In this document: positions 13,845-21,354 of the stretch, one piece after another
Layout: the number at the start of each line of letters is the position of its first letter
How positions within the stretch are numbered: position 1 is the first letter of the stretch
NCBI GenBank assembly: GCA_023228125.1
Contig: JALOBT010000036.1
Coordinates: 1 to 25,056, forward strand
Length of the DNA stretch: 25,056 bases
Source of the DNA: Candidatus Cloacimonadota bacterium
GTDB lineage: Bacteria > Cloacimonadota > Cloacimonadia > Cloacimonadales > Cloacimonadaceae
Direction of reading: 5' to 3'
Program-made: the position numbers and the translations under genes
The notes under the pieces: model-generated
Seen by the model: the letters and a program-made list of their open reading frames with translations, nothing else
What the model was told of the DNA's origin: nothing
Database searches by the model: none

Positions 13845-16693
13845 TTGCTGAGCACCATTTTCCGGGTGATATTTTGTTGGGGAGTTTGCAGACGATACAG
13901 GTAAATTCCGGTGCTAACCTGCTCTCCTTCTGCGTTTTGGCCGTCCCAGGTGAAAGAGTGTTCTCCAGAGGCGAGCTTGGCATCCAGCAGGGTTTTGATC
14001 AGTTGCCCCTTGAGATTGTAGATCTTCAGAGCTGCAGCTCCGCTTTCGGGCAGATAAAACTCGATCTGAGTATGGGGATTGAAGGGATTGGGATAGTTTT
14101 GTCCAAGGGAGAGCTGCAGGGGCGGAATGCTCTCATCTTCGGAGGCGGAAGAGTTTATGGACAGCTCCCTGAAATGCCCGTTGATTTGGGCAGGGATCAC
14201 AAATTCGGCACTATTGTCAATGAGCTCTATGGATAAAGAGCTGGGGAAGGTTTGGGCTACCATGGCGATTTTTCCATTATCTCCGGTGGCCAGATAGAGC
14301 AGTTCATCATCAAATGAGGCAAGCACACCATCTATAGAGAAGGGGATATCCAGGTATAAAGACTTTAGCTGTCCGGCTGATGCCAGATCAAGTTGTAGAT
14401 CTTCGTTTTGCATACCTATCGGGAAGGTGACTTCCGGCAGGATGCAGGGCTCCGCAGTTTGCACGGAGAATCTGAAGTCTGGACTTAAGATATAGCTTTG
14501 GATATGGCAGGCATCCAGGGTGTTCACACCTGAGTCTTGATCAGTATCGGCTGCTATCAACATATTAGGGGGGAGGCTATGTCCCACGGCGTGATTCAGT
14601 ACCGCGTAAATATCCTGGCCATTGATGGTTTTATCACCGTTGGCATCTCCATACAAGGGGCTACCGGTGTTCCAGCCCGAGACTACTACATCGTCAATAT
14701 AGATGCCATCGGCATTTTGAGCGTAATCCGATCTGAGGCGAAAACGCAGATACATGCTTCCTCCGCTAAAGGTTTCCAGGGAAAGCACCTGTTGGGTATA
14801 TTCACTCTGATTGCCGGTAAAGCTGGTGAGCTGGGTCCAGTTACTGCCATTTGCAGATGCTTCTACATAGACGTAATCATAGCCGGTTTCAAGGTTCCAT
14901 CTGGCTTTGAAGCTAAGCAAGGGCTTCTCGATATTGCTCAGATTGATGGTTTCAGCAGTGCGGATAGATCTATTTGAGTTATTGCCGTAATTTCCTGAGG
15001 GAGAATCCGTAAGCACAGAATTTGTGCCTTCCTGGATTATTCCCCAGGTGCCGGTGGCAGTCCAGGCTCCCAGACCGTCTTCAAAATCATCGGCAAAGAC
15101 CTTTTCACCCAAGACTATAGTCATACTATTGCCGCCAGCTAAACGAACTTGCAGCAAGCTTTGGAATACTCCCAGCGAGGCTGAGTTTACCCTTAGCTGA
15201 TAATCGCCCTCATAGATGGTGGGCAGGGTAAATTGGCCATTATTATCCGTAATTGTCTGAACGGCGGGGTCTGTAAAAAGAGTGATCTGAGCAGCACTCA
15301 CCGGATAGCCATCAAGGTCTCGCACAATGCCACCAAGCGCGAGTGTAGAGGCACTTTCCAGGGCGAAATTCTGGATGATGTGCCCTTGCGCGGGCACGGT
15401 GATTTCGGCAGTCTGAGGGAGGTAAGTATCAGCGCTGGCAGTAACCAGATAAGTTCCGGGCAGCAGCAGGCGATGATAGTCTCCCAGGCTGGGATCATTC
15501 TTGATGGTTTTGGCGTTATCCTGCACAGTGATGGTGGCGGCAATGGGATTGCCGGAGGCATCTGTCACACTGCCTTTAAGGCCTTTTTGAGCATATTCGA
15601 TAAAAGACAGGATCGATTCCTGGTTATTAGCCCAATAGCCATCCAAAGTGGAGGCGGCAGGCCATTTGGTGTTTGAAAGCTCTATGGTGTACTCGATATT
15701 ACTGGTAAAAGCGTAGTTCCAATCCTGCATGGAGCCAGTGATCACATACCAGGCGGCACCATTGGTGATGCCTTGGGCAAATTCACTGCTATTATACATG
15801 GGCAGGTTGTGCTGGGCGTAGGTCAGGGACATATCAATCAGCAGTCCATTATCCGGGGCCAGCACAGGGCTGTAATCCCAAGGGTAGTTAACTACCAGGG
15901 CTCCGCTGTGATAATTGATGCCGCAAACGAAATTGTGCTGATTACTAAAATCCATCATGGCCAGGTTTTCTATAGCGGTAGGATTGCCGTCCGGATTGTT
16001 GATGCCAGTGGGCATGGGGAAATTGCGGTTCAGATCTACTCCATCAGCATTATAGCGCACGCCGTTGGCATAGCCATCAGGATTCATCATCGGAATGAAC
16101 CACAGCTCGGTATTGTTTACGATATCGGTGAGGCGGGGATCGGAGCCATAATCAGAGAGGATCAGCTCTATAGTGCGAATCATCATATCATAGCCTATGG
16201 GCTCGTCTCCATGGATATTGGCGATGAGCTTTACTTCTGGTTCTGCTTCGTTTTGAGTCACATTATCAGAGATTTTCATGGCGTAGAGGGGGCGGCTTTG
16301 GATGGAGGTTCCAAATTGCACGAGCTGGCAGAGATTGGGATATGTATTCTGCATATCTTGCAGAAAGCTATCGAACTCTGCGAGGCTGTAATAGGCATCC
16401 AGGGGATTGTCGCCTTTCAAGGTGTTGGCGATCAGGTATTCGTAATATTCTCTAGCCTGATCGGGAATCCTAATCACAGCAAAGCCGTGCCGCAAGAGCA
16501 GATCCTCTTCGTCCTGCCCTCTCACATCTACGATGATGCTTCCCGTGAGGTGGTTTACCCGGTCTATGCTCAGCTTCAAAGTGTTAATTGTTTTGACGTC
16601 CTGCCCTATGTTCCAGCTCTGAATCATGAGCGGATAGGCAAAGGCTATAGTCACCAGCAAAGTTAAAACTAAGCTAAAAATCAGCTTCTTCAT
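13841..16693 (-). CDS. Secreted multidomain M14 (M14B-type) zinc carboxypeptidase with dockerin-like and C-terminal sorting domains
   Basis: 950 aa, exported by an N-terminal signal peptide (MKKLIFSLVLTLLVTIAFAY). A propeptide-like region precedes the catalytic domain (about 100-370). Its zinc ligands are HGDE (His161, Glu164) and His262 in GINYHSG; substrate residues are NPDGY and DLNRNFP; the catalytic Glu338 is in YTIELSNTKWP, typical of subfamily M14B. Two transthyretin-like regulatory domains follow (about 372-448 and 452-528). A jelly-roll/MAM-like domain spans about 533-674 (FADDFEDGLGAW...GIYIDDVVV). A dockerin-like segment with two Asp/Asn calcium loops spans 682-735 (GDANGDKTINGQD, DTDQDSGVNTLD). 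A linker domain leads to a FlgD-like sorting domain (862-950; NYPNPFNPHTQIEFYLPESG). It probably trims extracellular peptides while anchored at, or released from, the cell surface. It is the first gene of a coupled operon. AAAGGAT precedes the ATG. Confidence 0.95.
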   Translation of the reverse strand: MKKLIFSLVLTLLVTIAFAYPLMIQSWNIGQDVKTINTLKLSIDRVNHLTGSIIVDVRGQDEEDLLLRHGFAVIRIPDQAREYYEYLIANTLKGDNPLDAYYSLAEFDSFLQDMQNTYPNLCQLVQFGTSIQSRPLYAMKISDNVTQNEAEPEVKLIANIHGDEPIGYDMMIRTIELILSDYGSDPRLTDIVNNTELWFIPMMNPDGYANGVRYNADGVDLNRNFPMPTGINNPDGNPTAIENLAMMDFSNQHNFVCGINYHSGALVVNYPWDYSPVLAPDNGLLIDMSLTYAQHNLPMYNSSEFAQGITNGAAWYVITGSMQDWNYAFTSNIEYTIELSNTKWPAASTLDGYWANNQESILSFIEYAQKGLKGSVTDASGNPIAATITVQDNAKTIKNDPSLGDYHRLLLPGTYLVTASADTYLPQTAEITVPAQGHIIQNFALESASTLALGGIVRDLDGYPVSAAQITLFTDPAVQTITDNNGQFTLPTIYEGDYQLRVNSASLGVFQSLLQVRLAGGNSMTIVLGEKVFADDFEDGLGAWTATGTWGIIQEGTNSVLTDSPSGNYGNNSNRSIRTAETINLSNIEKPLLSFKARWNLETGYDYVYVEASANGSNWTQLTSFTGNQSEYTQQVLSLETFSGGSMYLRFRLRSDYAQNADGIYIDDVVVSGWNTGSPLYGDANGDKTINGQDIYAVLNHAVGHSLPPNMLIAADTDQDSGVNTLDACHIQSYILSPDFRFSVQTAEPCILPEVTFPIGMQNEDLQLDLASAGQLKSLYLDIPFSIDGVLASFDDELLYLATGDNGKIAMVAQTFPSSLSIELIDNSAEFVIPAQINGHFRELSINSSASEDESIPPLQLSLGQNYPNPFNPHTQIEFYLPESGAAALKIYNLKGQLIKTLLDAKLASGEHSFTWDGQNAEGEQVSTGIYLYRLQTPQQNITRKMVLSK

Positions 16694-16712
16694 TGAAAAT
16701 CCTTTTATTTGA

Positions 16713-16728
16713 CCTGCTTAAATGCAGG
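16713..16728. repeat. Small hairpin in the carboxypeptidase leader
   Basis: CCTGC / GCAGG arms around TTAAAT, 20 bases upstream of the carboxypeptidase ATG. A possible promoter (TTGCAA, 17 nt, TTTAAG on the minus strand) overlaps it. It is short and may be chance. Confidence 0.25.
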
Positions 16729-16774
16729 CATAATGTTATTTGCAATATGATGCAATTTTACAGCCGAAAAGCAC

Positions 16775-16884
16775 AAAAAACCAGGTGATAGCACACATGC
16801 CCGAGATTGCTTAATGCTGCTTCGTTCCCGACCTGACATGATTCACATTCAGACATTGGCCACACCTGGCAAGATCAAGACATT
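16775..16884 (-). ncRNA. ffs: Signal recognition particle RNA (4.5S type)
   Basis: The minus strand carries the universally conserved domain IV apex, read as GTCAGGTCGGGAACGAAGCA followed by GCATTAAGC (about 16836-16808). This is the Ffh-binding loop of bacterial SRP RNA. The flanks close into a long hairpin: CCAGGTG at the 5' side (16869-16863) pairs with CACCTGG at the 3' side (16787-16781). A T6 run (16780-16775) follows directly as terminator. The transcript is about 100-110 nt, the small eubacterial form without an Alu domain. The 5' end is inferred from the -10 box and is uncertain by several bases. With Ffh it targets membrane and secreted proteins co-translationally. Confidence 0.93.
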
Positions 16885-16890
16885 GGGGCT

Positions 16891-16905
16891 ATCATATTTT
16901 GTCAA
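16891..16905 (-). promoter_or_regulatory. Candidate promoter elements for the SRP RNA
   Basis: On the minus strand TTGACA (16905-16900) is followed after only three bases by TATGAT (16896-16891). They are too close to be one -35/-10 pair. TATGAT is well placed as a -10 for a start near 16884. TTGACA could serve as the -35 of a start about 15 nt further down, but its -10 would be poor. Both sit immediately after the stop codon (16908-16906) of the outer-membrane protein gene. Confidence 0.4.
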
Positions 16906-18696
16906 TCAAAACCTTAAGCTGAGGTTCACAGAGCTGCGCCAGTTTATCTGCTGAAGGTCTTCAGATACAGGAGAGAGAGTCACTTCCAGATATGAACCAT
17001 GATTAAAGTTCCAGCTTGCGCCTGCCACCAAACTGTATTCTATCCAAGTGCCCCAAGAGTATTGGGGACTCAGGCTATAATAAAAATCGCCGATATCGTG
17101 TTTGAGATTCAAGCTGGCCTGGTATTTGCGGTTTTTGGTGCTGATATTATAGAAATTCCCCTCTTGGTCTGCATATTGATTCTCCTCATAGGCATAGCCC
17201 AGATCGATCAAAAAAGCAGAACCGCGATTGCGGCGGTAGGGCAATTCAAGCCATTTTTCATCTCCACTGCGCGCTACGTAGGGATAGCTGTCAAAGATTA
17301 GATTATAGTGATATCCCACTTGGCGATAGAGTTTGTTGATGCGCTGGGTTTGATAGTAATAATCAGTATAATCAGCACGAATCTGATAACCTTGACGAAA
17401 GGCCACCCGATCTCCCAGAAGGATGTCGATTTCGGGCATAAAACTGAAGCTTTCCAAGCTATGATTGTTCGCAGAAAGCAGAGAATCCAGATACACATCT
17501 TCGCGCAGAGAATAAACAAACCAATTCTCAAGGTGGATAAACTCCTTGTAATAATGCTTCCAGCCCAGACGCAAGTTGCTCGTCCGCAGGTCGTTGTCCC
17601 AGCGATTGTCTTGCCGGGGAAAGTAAGTGCGTTGCAGATTGATGCCCAAAGAGGTGATCAGAGAATCCTGCTCGCCATACTGCCAGGCAGCGGTTGCGCC
17701 CAGGTGGCGGTTTTCCACATGACGGGTGTTTTCGGCATAGCTAAAATCCTTGATGGCAAGCTGATGTGTGGCTTCACTGCTCAGCGTGATGCGAGGATGG
17801 ATATAATACAAGAGCTTGAGATTCACATCGTTGTAAAATTCCCCATTATTGCGCACAATATTGTTATCCAGCCTGGTGCGCCGCTCGGAGTAGTATTCGC
17901 TGAGGCTCAAGCTTATCAGCTCATGGGGAGTGTAATCCACCCTGCTCTGCACGCTCAGTATATTCCGGTTTTGGGTATCCTGTTTGTGATAATTGCTGTT
18001 CTGCTTTGCTTCATAGGTTCTCAGATTGTAGATGTCCTCTTCTCTATGGCTGATGCTGAAGCTGTTATCCCAATATACTTTGGAGAAATACCAGCGCATC
18101 ATGGCAGAGGCGGAGGCACTTTCATAGGCTTCCCAATCCATCAATTTCTTATCCAGATTGCCACTGATTCCAGCCGAAAGCAGCTCGCCTTCATAGCTGT
18201 AAGAGGCTTGGGAAAGCAGCTCATAGCCATCGCTTTTGAGATAGTTGCCCACCAGATAGCGATCCTGTTCATTGCGGATAAGGCCATGCGCCTGCAAGCT
18301 GAGCGAAAGGCTATCCACCACCATCCAGTGCAGCTCATAGCCGAGATTGCCGTTTTTGTTGATATAAGCCGTGGGATCCAAATCGCTGGAATCAAAATAT
18401 GATTCATAATCCAATAAGAGCCCGTGTGAAAGGCGGTATTTATGATAGGAATATCTGCTGCCCAGAAGGGAACGACGGGTCTGCTGATTGAAGTTCAAAC
18501 GCTGTTCCCAGGAGCTTTGACCGATGATATTCATAGTGCTGAATTCGGTGGGACTAGTCTGGTAGCCCAAATTTGATTCCAGCAGACGGATAGTATCGCT
18601 ATTATAGAGATAAAACTCTGTGCCCCGGGCTTGGGCAAAAAGGCCGATCTTACAGCTCAGCAATAAGATCGCTAAGGCAAATGAAGTCTTCTTCAC
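16906..18696 (-). CDS. Predicted outer-membrane beta-barrel protein
   Basis: 596 aa. A signal peptide (MKKTSFALAILLLSCKIGLF, cleavage probably after AQA) is followed by alternating polar/aromatic strands throughout, with many Tyr, Trp and Ser and few Cys. The chain ends in WRSSVNLSLRF, a C-terminal aromatic beta-signal expected for BAM-dependent insertion. No specific porin or transporter family is recognised. Length and pattern would suit a barrel of about 20 or more strands. The start is GTG at 18696, within the end of rsmA (47-nt overlap). No good ribosome binding site is seen, so it may depend on coupling to rsmA translation. The signal peptide begins exactly at this codon, which supports the start. 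The Cys in the signal region (LLLSCKIG) resembles a lipobox, but the AQA site and barrel pattern argue against a lipoprotein. Confidence 0.8.
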   Translation of the reverse strand: MKKTSFALAILLLSCKIGLFAQARGTEFYLYNSDTIRLLESNLGYQTSPTEFSTMNIIGQSSWEQRLNFNQQTRRSLLGSRYSYHKYRLSHGLLLDYESYFDSSDLDPTAYINKNGNLGYELHWMVVDSLSLSLQAHGLIRNEQDRYLVGNYLKSDGYELLSQASYSYEGELLSAGISGNLDKKLMDWEAYESASASAMMRWYFSKVYWDNSFSISHREEDIYNLRTYEAKQNSNYHKQDTQNRNILSVQSRVDYTPHELISLSLSEYYSERRTRLDNNIVRNNGEFYNDVNLKLLYYIHPRITLSSEATHQLAIKDFSYAENTRHVENRHLGATAAWQYGEQDSLITSLGINLQRTYFPRQDNRWDNDLRTSNLRLGWKHYYKEFIHLENWFVYSLREDVYLDSLLSANNHSLESFSFMPEIDILLGDRVAFRQGYQIRADYTDYYYQTQRINKLYRQVGYHYNLIFDSYPYVARSGDEKWLELPYRRNRGSAFLIDLGYAYEENQYADQEGNFYNISTKNRKYQASLNLKHDIGDFYYSLSPQYSWGTWIEYSLVAGASWNFNHGSYLEVTLSPVSEDLQQINWRSSVNLSLRF

Positions 18697-19432
18697 TGAG
18701 TGTCTGGGCCCTTAGTCCAAAATCCATTGTGCTTATGCTTTCCAGTTTGTGCAGCTTATCTTTACCGATCATGGGCAAAAGATTGTTTCTCAAGGTCTTG
18801 CGCCGATGCGCAAAGGCTCGGATGATCAGGGTGTGAAAGAGCTCTGGATGATTGATAATGGGCAATCTCTGGCGTGGAGTCATAGTAATCACCATGGAAT
18901 CCACCTTGGGCACAGGCTCAAAATATTCTTTACCCACCATAAAGGCGGAATGGATATCATATTTCAAGGCCAGCCTCAGGGTGAGCGGTCCGTAGCTTTT
19001 GCCTCCAGGACCCGCACTAAGGCGTTCCGCCACTTCTTTTTGGATCATCATTACAATGCGGGAAAAGCTATTGTGATGAGCTTCCAAACGATACAAGAGG
19101 GGAGAGGTGATCTGATACGGAATATTGGCGATGAGCTTCAAGGGACTATCGCCAGAGGCTATCTGGGCAGCCCAATCCAGCTTCAAAATATCGATGATTT
19201 CCAGTTTCAAGCCTTCGGGAAACCTTTTATAAAGGGGTTTTGCCATGCGAGAATCCAGCTCAAAAGCTTCCAGATGCGCGCCCCGGCTCAGGATTTCATC
19301 CGTAAGGATGCCGTGCCCAGGGCCGATCTCCCAGATTCTCTCACCGGCTGAGATCTGCCCCAAATCCGCTATCCTGGACGCGATCCCCGCATCCGTCAAA
19401 AAGTGTTGTCCCAGTGCTTTGATGGCTTTCAT
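18650..19432 (-). CDS. rsmA: 16S rRNA dimethyladenosine transferase (RsmA/KsgA)
   Basis: SAM-dependent enzyme dimethylating two adjacent adenines (A1518 and A1519 in E. coli numbering) near the 3' end of 16S rRNA, a late check in small-subunit assembly. From ATG 19432 the protein has 260 aa. Seen: the N-terminal KALGQHFLTD, the SAM loop EIGPGHGILT (GPGHG 37-41), ELD (58-60) for the ribose, the target-base motif NIPYQI (103-108), and a C-terminal helical domain. The open frame can be extended to a TTG at 19498, but that would run through the terminator hairpin at 19478-19496, so 19432 is preferred. No convincing Shine-Dalgarno is visible before it. Its 3' end overlaps the outer-membrane protein gene. 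Confidence 0.95.
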   Translation of the reverse strand: MKAIKALGQHFLTDAGIASRIADLGQISAGERIWEIGPGHGILTDEILSRGAHLEAFELDSRMAKPLYKRFPEGLKLEIIDILKLDWAAQIASGDSPLKLIANIPYQITSPLLYRLEAHHNSFSRIVMMIQKEVAERLSAGPGGKSYGPLTLRLALKYDIHSAFMVGKEYFEPVPKVDSMVITMTPRQRLPIINHPELFHTLIIRAFAHRRKTLRNNLLPMIGKDKLHKLESISTMDFGLRAQTLSEEDFICLSDLIAEL

Positions 19433-19467
19433 CAGATAGCTACGAGCTCTTAAATAGTTTCCGTCAG

Positions 19468-19496
19468 ATAAAAGAAAGGGAGAGCTGAACTCTCCC
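19468..19496 (-). terminator. Terminator after the 58-aa zinc-ribbon gene
   Basis: Stem GGGAGAG / CTCTCCC (19478-19484, 19490-19496) with loop CTGAA. On the minus strand it is followed by TTTCTTTTATC. It begins 17 bases after the stop of the zinc-ribbon gene and lies 45 bases before the rsmA start. Confidence 0.75.
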
Positions 19497-19513
19497 AAAC
19501 TGTCACAGCCTTT

Positions 19514-19690
19514 TTAGACTGTTATCTTATCGGCGGGGATGCCTTTACAGACCTTGCAGACCTTGATGGTCTTTTCACCGATTTTGATGTCGTAAAGTAA
19601 TTTTACGCCAGTCCGGTGGCAAGACGGGCATTCGCCCCGGCCTTGATTCGGCAATTTCTTGACTTCTGTGCCACGATTGTTCTTCGCCAT
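19514..19690 (-). CDS. 58-aa zinc-ribbon protein
   Basis: A small gene that is easily missed. ATG 19690 is preceded by a strong AAGGAG at 7-nt spacing. The product starts MAKNNRGTEVKKLP and ends KGIPADKITV. It has two CxxC pairs, CPSC (21-24) and CKVC (45-48), 20 residues apart with basic and hydrophobic residues between: a one-domain zinc ribbon. The basic N-terminus (MAKNNRG...KK) resembles small ribosome- or RNA-associated proteins, and the next gene is rsmA; a translation-related role is only a guess. A dedicated terminator follows directly, so it is probably an abundant, separately transcribed small protein. No named family is recognised. Confidence 0.85.
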   Translation of the reverse strand: MAKNNRGTEVKKLPNQGRGECPSCHRTGVKLLYDIKIGEKTIKVCKVCKGIPADKITV

Positions 19691-19780
19691 TTGGAACTCC
19701 TTATATTATCATTAATTACTGTCTTAATAGTCAGAGTACCAAGTTTGGCGAGAGGCTCAGTTAGTCAATAAATATTTTTA

Positions 19781-20233
19781 TCAGAAAAGCTCGGCAACCA
19801 GTTCCCGCGGTTCGAGACGGAAATGAGATTTTTTACCTTCGAAGAAATGATGCGCCCGAATGAGATGGATATTCAGCGCAGAATAGGTAAAACTCTTGCC
19901 GCTTTTGGTATTGGTTATTGTAGTATAACTTTTGCGATATACGCCCTGATGCATAAAGGGACAGGGCAGATATCCTCTCACTACTTCTGTGTCCACTTCA
20001 TAGATCTTATCGACCAAGGTGGAGGCCTCAAAAGCGTCAAAACTCTTCTGTTGGAAGTATTCCAGGCGGTTTGCGATCTCTTCTGCGGTTTTGCCCAGTT
20101 CATCCAGCACCATTTCGTCATCGGCAATGATTTGGTTGAAATCCCGGGTATCTTTACCCAGAAAGCCACTGTAGGTTATCACTCCCGCTTGCATTTTAGC
20201 CATAATTTTCTTGTCATTAGGAGTATGTTTCAT
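19781..20233 (-). CDS. Conserved-looking Cys/His protein of unknown function at the end of the nqr operon
   Basis: 150 aa, no recognised family, no signal peptide or membrane segment. The first ~80 residues are mostly helical and charged (DEMVLDELGKTAEEIANRLEYF). The C-terminal half has a possible metal set: Cys91 and His95 in LPCPFMHQG, then His123, His128 and His129 in NIHLIRAHHFFEG, followed by HFRLEPRELVAELF. The ATG is 5 nt after the nqrF stop, suggesting co-transcription and coupling, although no Shine-Dalgarno is evident. A second in-frame ATG (residue 11) is possible. Its place after nqrF suggests a link to NQR assembly or redox sensing, but operon position alone is weak evidence. Confidence 0.75.
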   Translation of the reverse strand: MKHTPNDKKIMAKMQAGVITYSGFLGKDTRDFNQIIADDEMVLDELGKTAEEIANRLEYFQQKSFDAFEASTLVDKIYEVDTEVVRGYLPCPFMHQGVYRKSYTTITNTKSGKSFTYSALNIHLIRAHHFFEGKKSHFRLEPRELVAELF

Positions 20234-20238
20234 TTTTC

Positions 20239-21348
20239 TTACCCAAAGCTGTCATAATAGATTTTCTCCTCAGCGATGCCATAATCGTTGATCAGTGATT
20301 TTGTGACAGCGGCGATCATGCCGGGGCTGCCGCAAAGGTAAGCCTCCGTATTCTTGGGGTCACGGATGGCGTCCTTGAAGTATGGCATCAAATATCCTGT
20401 CTTTCCTTGCCAATTCTCTGCTTCAGTGGCATGGGACAGTACAGGGACATATTCAAAATCGTCAAAGAATTCCTCAAAAGCTCGCATTTCCTCATCCAAA
20501 TAAAGGTCTTTTGTAGTGCGGGCACCAAAGAAATAAGTCATCTTCCTATTTGTTCCCACCTCCTGTAGATGTTCTAACATTGATTTGATTGGGGCTGAAC
20601 CAGAACCACCGGCCACGAAGAGGATATCAGCAGCGGTATCGCGCAGATAAAAGTCTCCATAAGCTCCGGTGAAATCGACTTTATCACCCACTTTGAGTTG
20701 GGTGTGTACCCAGGTAGTACAGACTCCTTCAGGCACAAGGCGTATAATGAGTTGGATGCGGTCTCGAATCTCAGGTTTGGAGGAGATCGAGTAGGCCCGC
20801 ATCACCTTTTGCTTGATTTTTTCATAAGGCTTTGTTTCGAGCTGCACATATTGCCCGGCCTTAAAATCTATGCTTTGGCCTTCATTTAGCTTGAAGGTAA
20901 CGCCTTTGATATCGTAGGTATAGTCCACTATCTCTTCGATCACGCTGTTAAAGCGCCGGATATTGAAGATCGCTTCCGGAATCTGGATTTTGATATCGCT
21001 TTTTACTTTTACCTGGCAAGACAGACGGACATTATCTGCCATCTCTGCTTTGGTGAGTAGAGGCTTTTCGGTGGGCAAAATAGGCCCGCCTCCCTCCAGG
21101 ACCTGGCATTTGCAGGCCCCGCAGGTACCCCGTCCTCCACAGGCAGAGGGGATGAATATCTGTTCATCGCTCAGACTGGACAGAAGAGAGTTTCCACCGG
21201 TCACCGTCAAATCCCTTTTCCCATTGATATTGATGGTTACTTCACCGTAATTACTCAGCCAGCGTTGAGCCAGCACCAGAATCAAGGCCAGGATCACTCC
21301 GATCCCGCTCATCAGGGCAATATCTTCTAATATCCTTATTAGCATCAT
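20239..21348 (-). CDS. nqrF: Na+-translocating NADH:quinone reductase subunit F (NqrF)
   Basis: NADH-oxidising entry subunit of Na+-NQR: takes hydride to FAD and passes electrons to a 2Fe-2S centre. 369 aa: an N-terminal membrane anchor (about 8-28), then a plant-type ferredoxin domain with Cys70, Cys76, Cys79 and Cys111. The FAD domain carries RAYSISS (184-190). The NAD-binding domain carries AGGSGSAPIKSML (about 246-258) and YLCGSPGM (337-344). The chain ends IYYDSFG, like the C-terminal aromatic/Asp-Phe-Gly end of other NqrF proteins. It starts 6 nt after nqrE. Length is slightly under the proteobacterial ~405 aa. NqrF distinguishes NQR from the otherwise similar RNF complex, so this cluster is NQR. 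Confidence 0.96.
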   Translation of the reverse strand: MMLIRILEDIALMSGIGVILALILVLAQRWLSNYGEVTININGKRDLTVTGGNSLLSSLSDEQIFIPSACGGRGTCGACKCQVLEGGGPILPTEKPLLTKAEMADNVRLSCQVKVKSDIKIQIPEAIFNIRRFNSVIEEIVDYTYDIKGVTFKLNEGQSIDFKAGQYVQLETKPYEKIKQKVMRAYSISSKPEIRDRIQLIIRLVPEGVCTTWVHTQLKVGDKVDFTGAYGDFYLRDTAADILFVAGGSGSAPIKSMLEHLQEVGTNRKMTYFFGARTTKDLYLDEEMRAFEEFFDDFEYVPVLSHATEAENWQGKTGYLMPYFKDAIRDPKNTEAYLCGSPGMIAAVTKSLINDYGIAEEKIYYDSFG

Positions 21349-21354
21349 TTCCCC

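Noticed and set aside
12451..18402. Long plus-strand frames opposite the deacetylase, carboxypeptidase and membrane protein genes (up to 364 codons)
   Set aside because: Antisense shadows. The minus-strand genes have signal peptides, catalytic motifs and ribosome binding sites, and the plus frames have none.
19433..19498. N-terminal extension of rsmA to TTG 19498
   Set aside because: It would translate through the terminator hairpin of the zinc-ribbon gene, and conserved RsmA sequence begins at ATG 19432.
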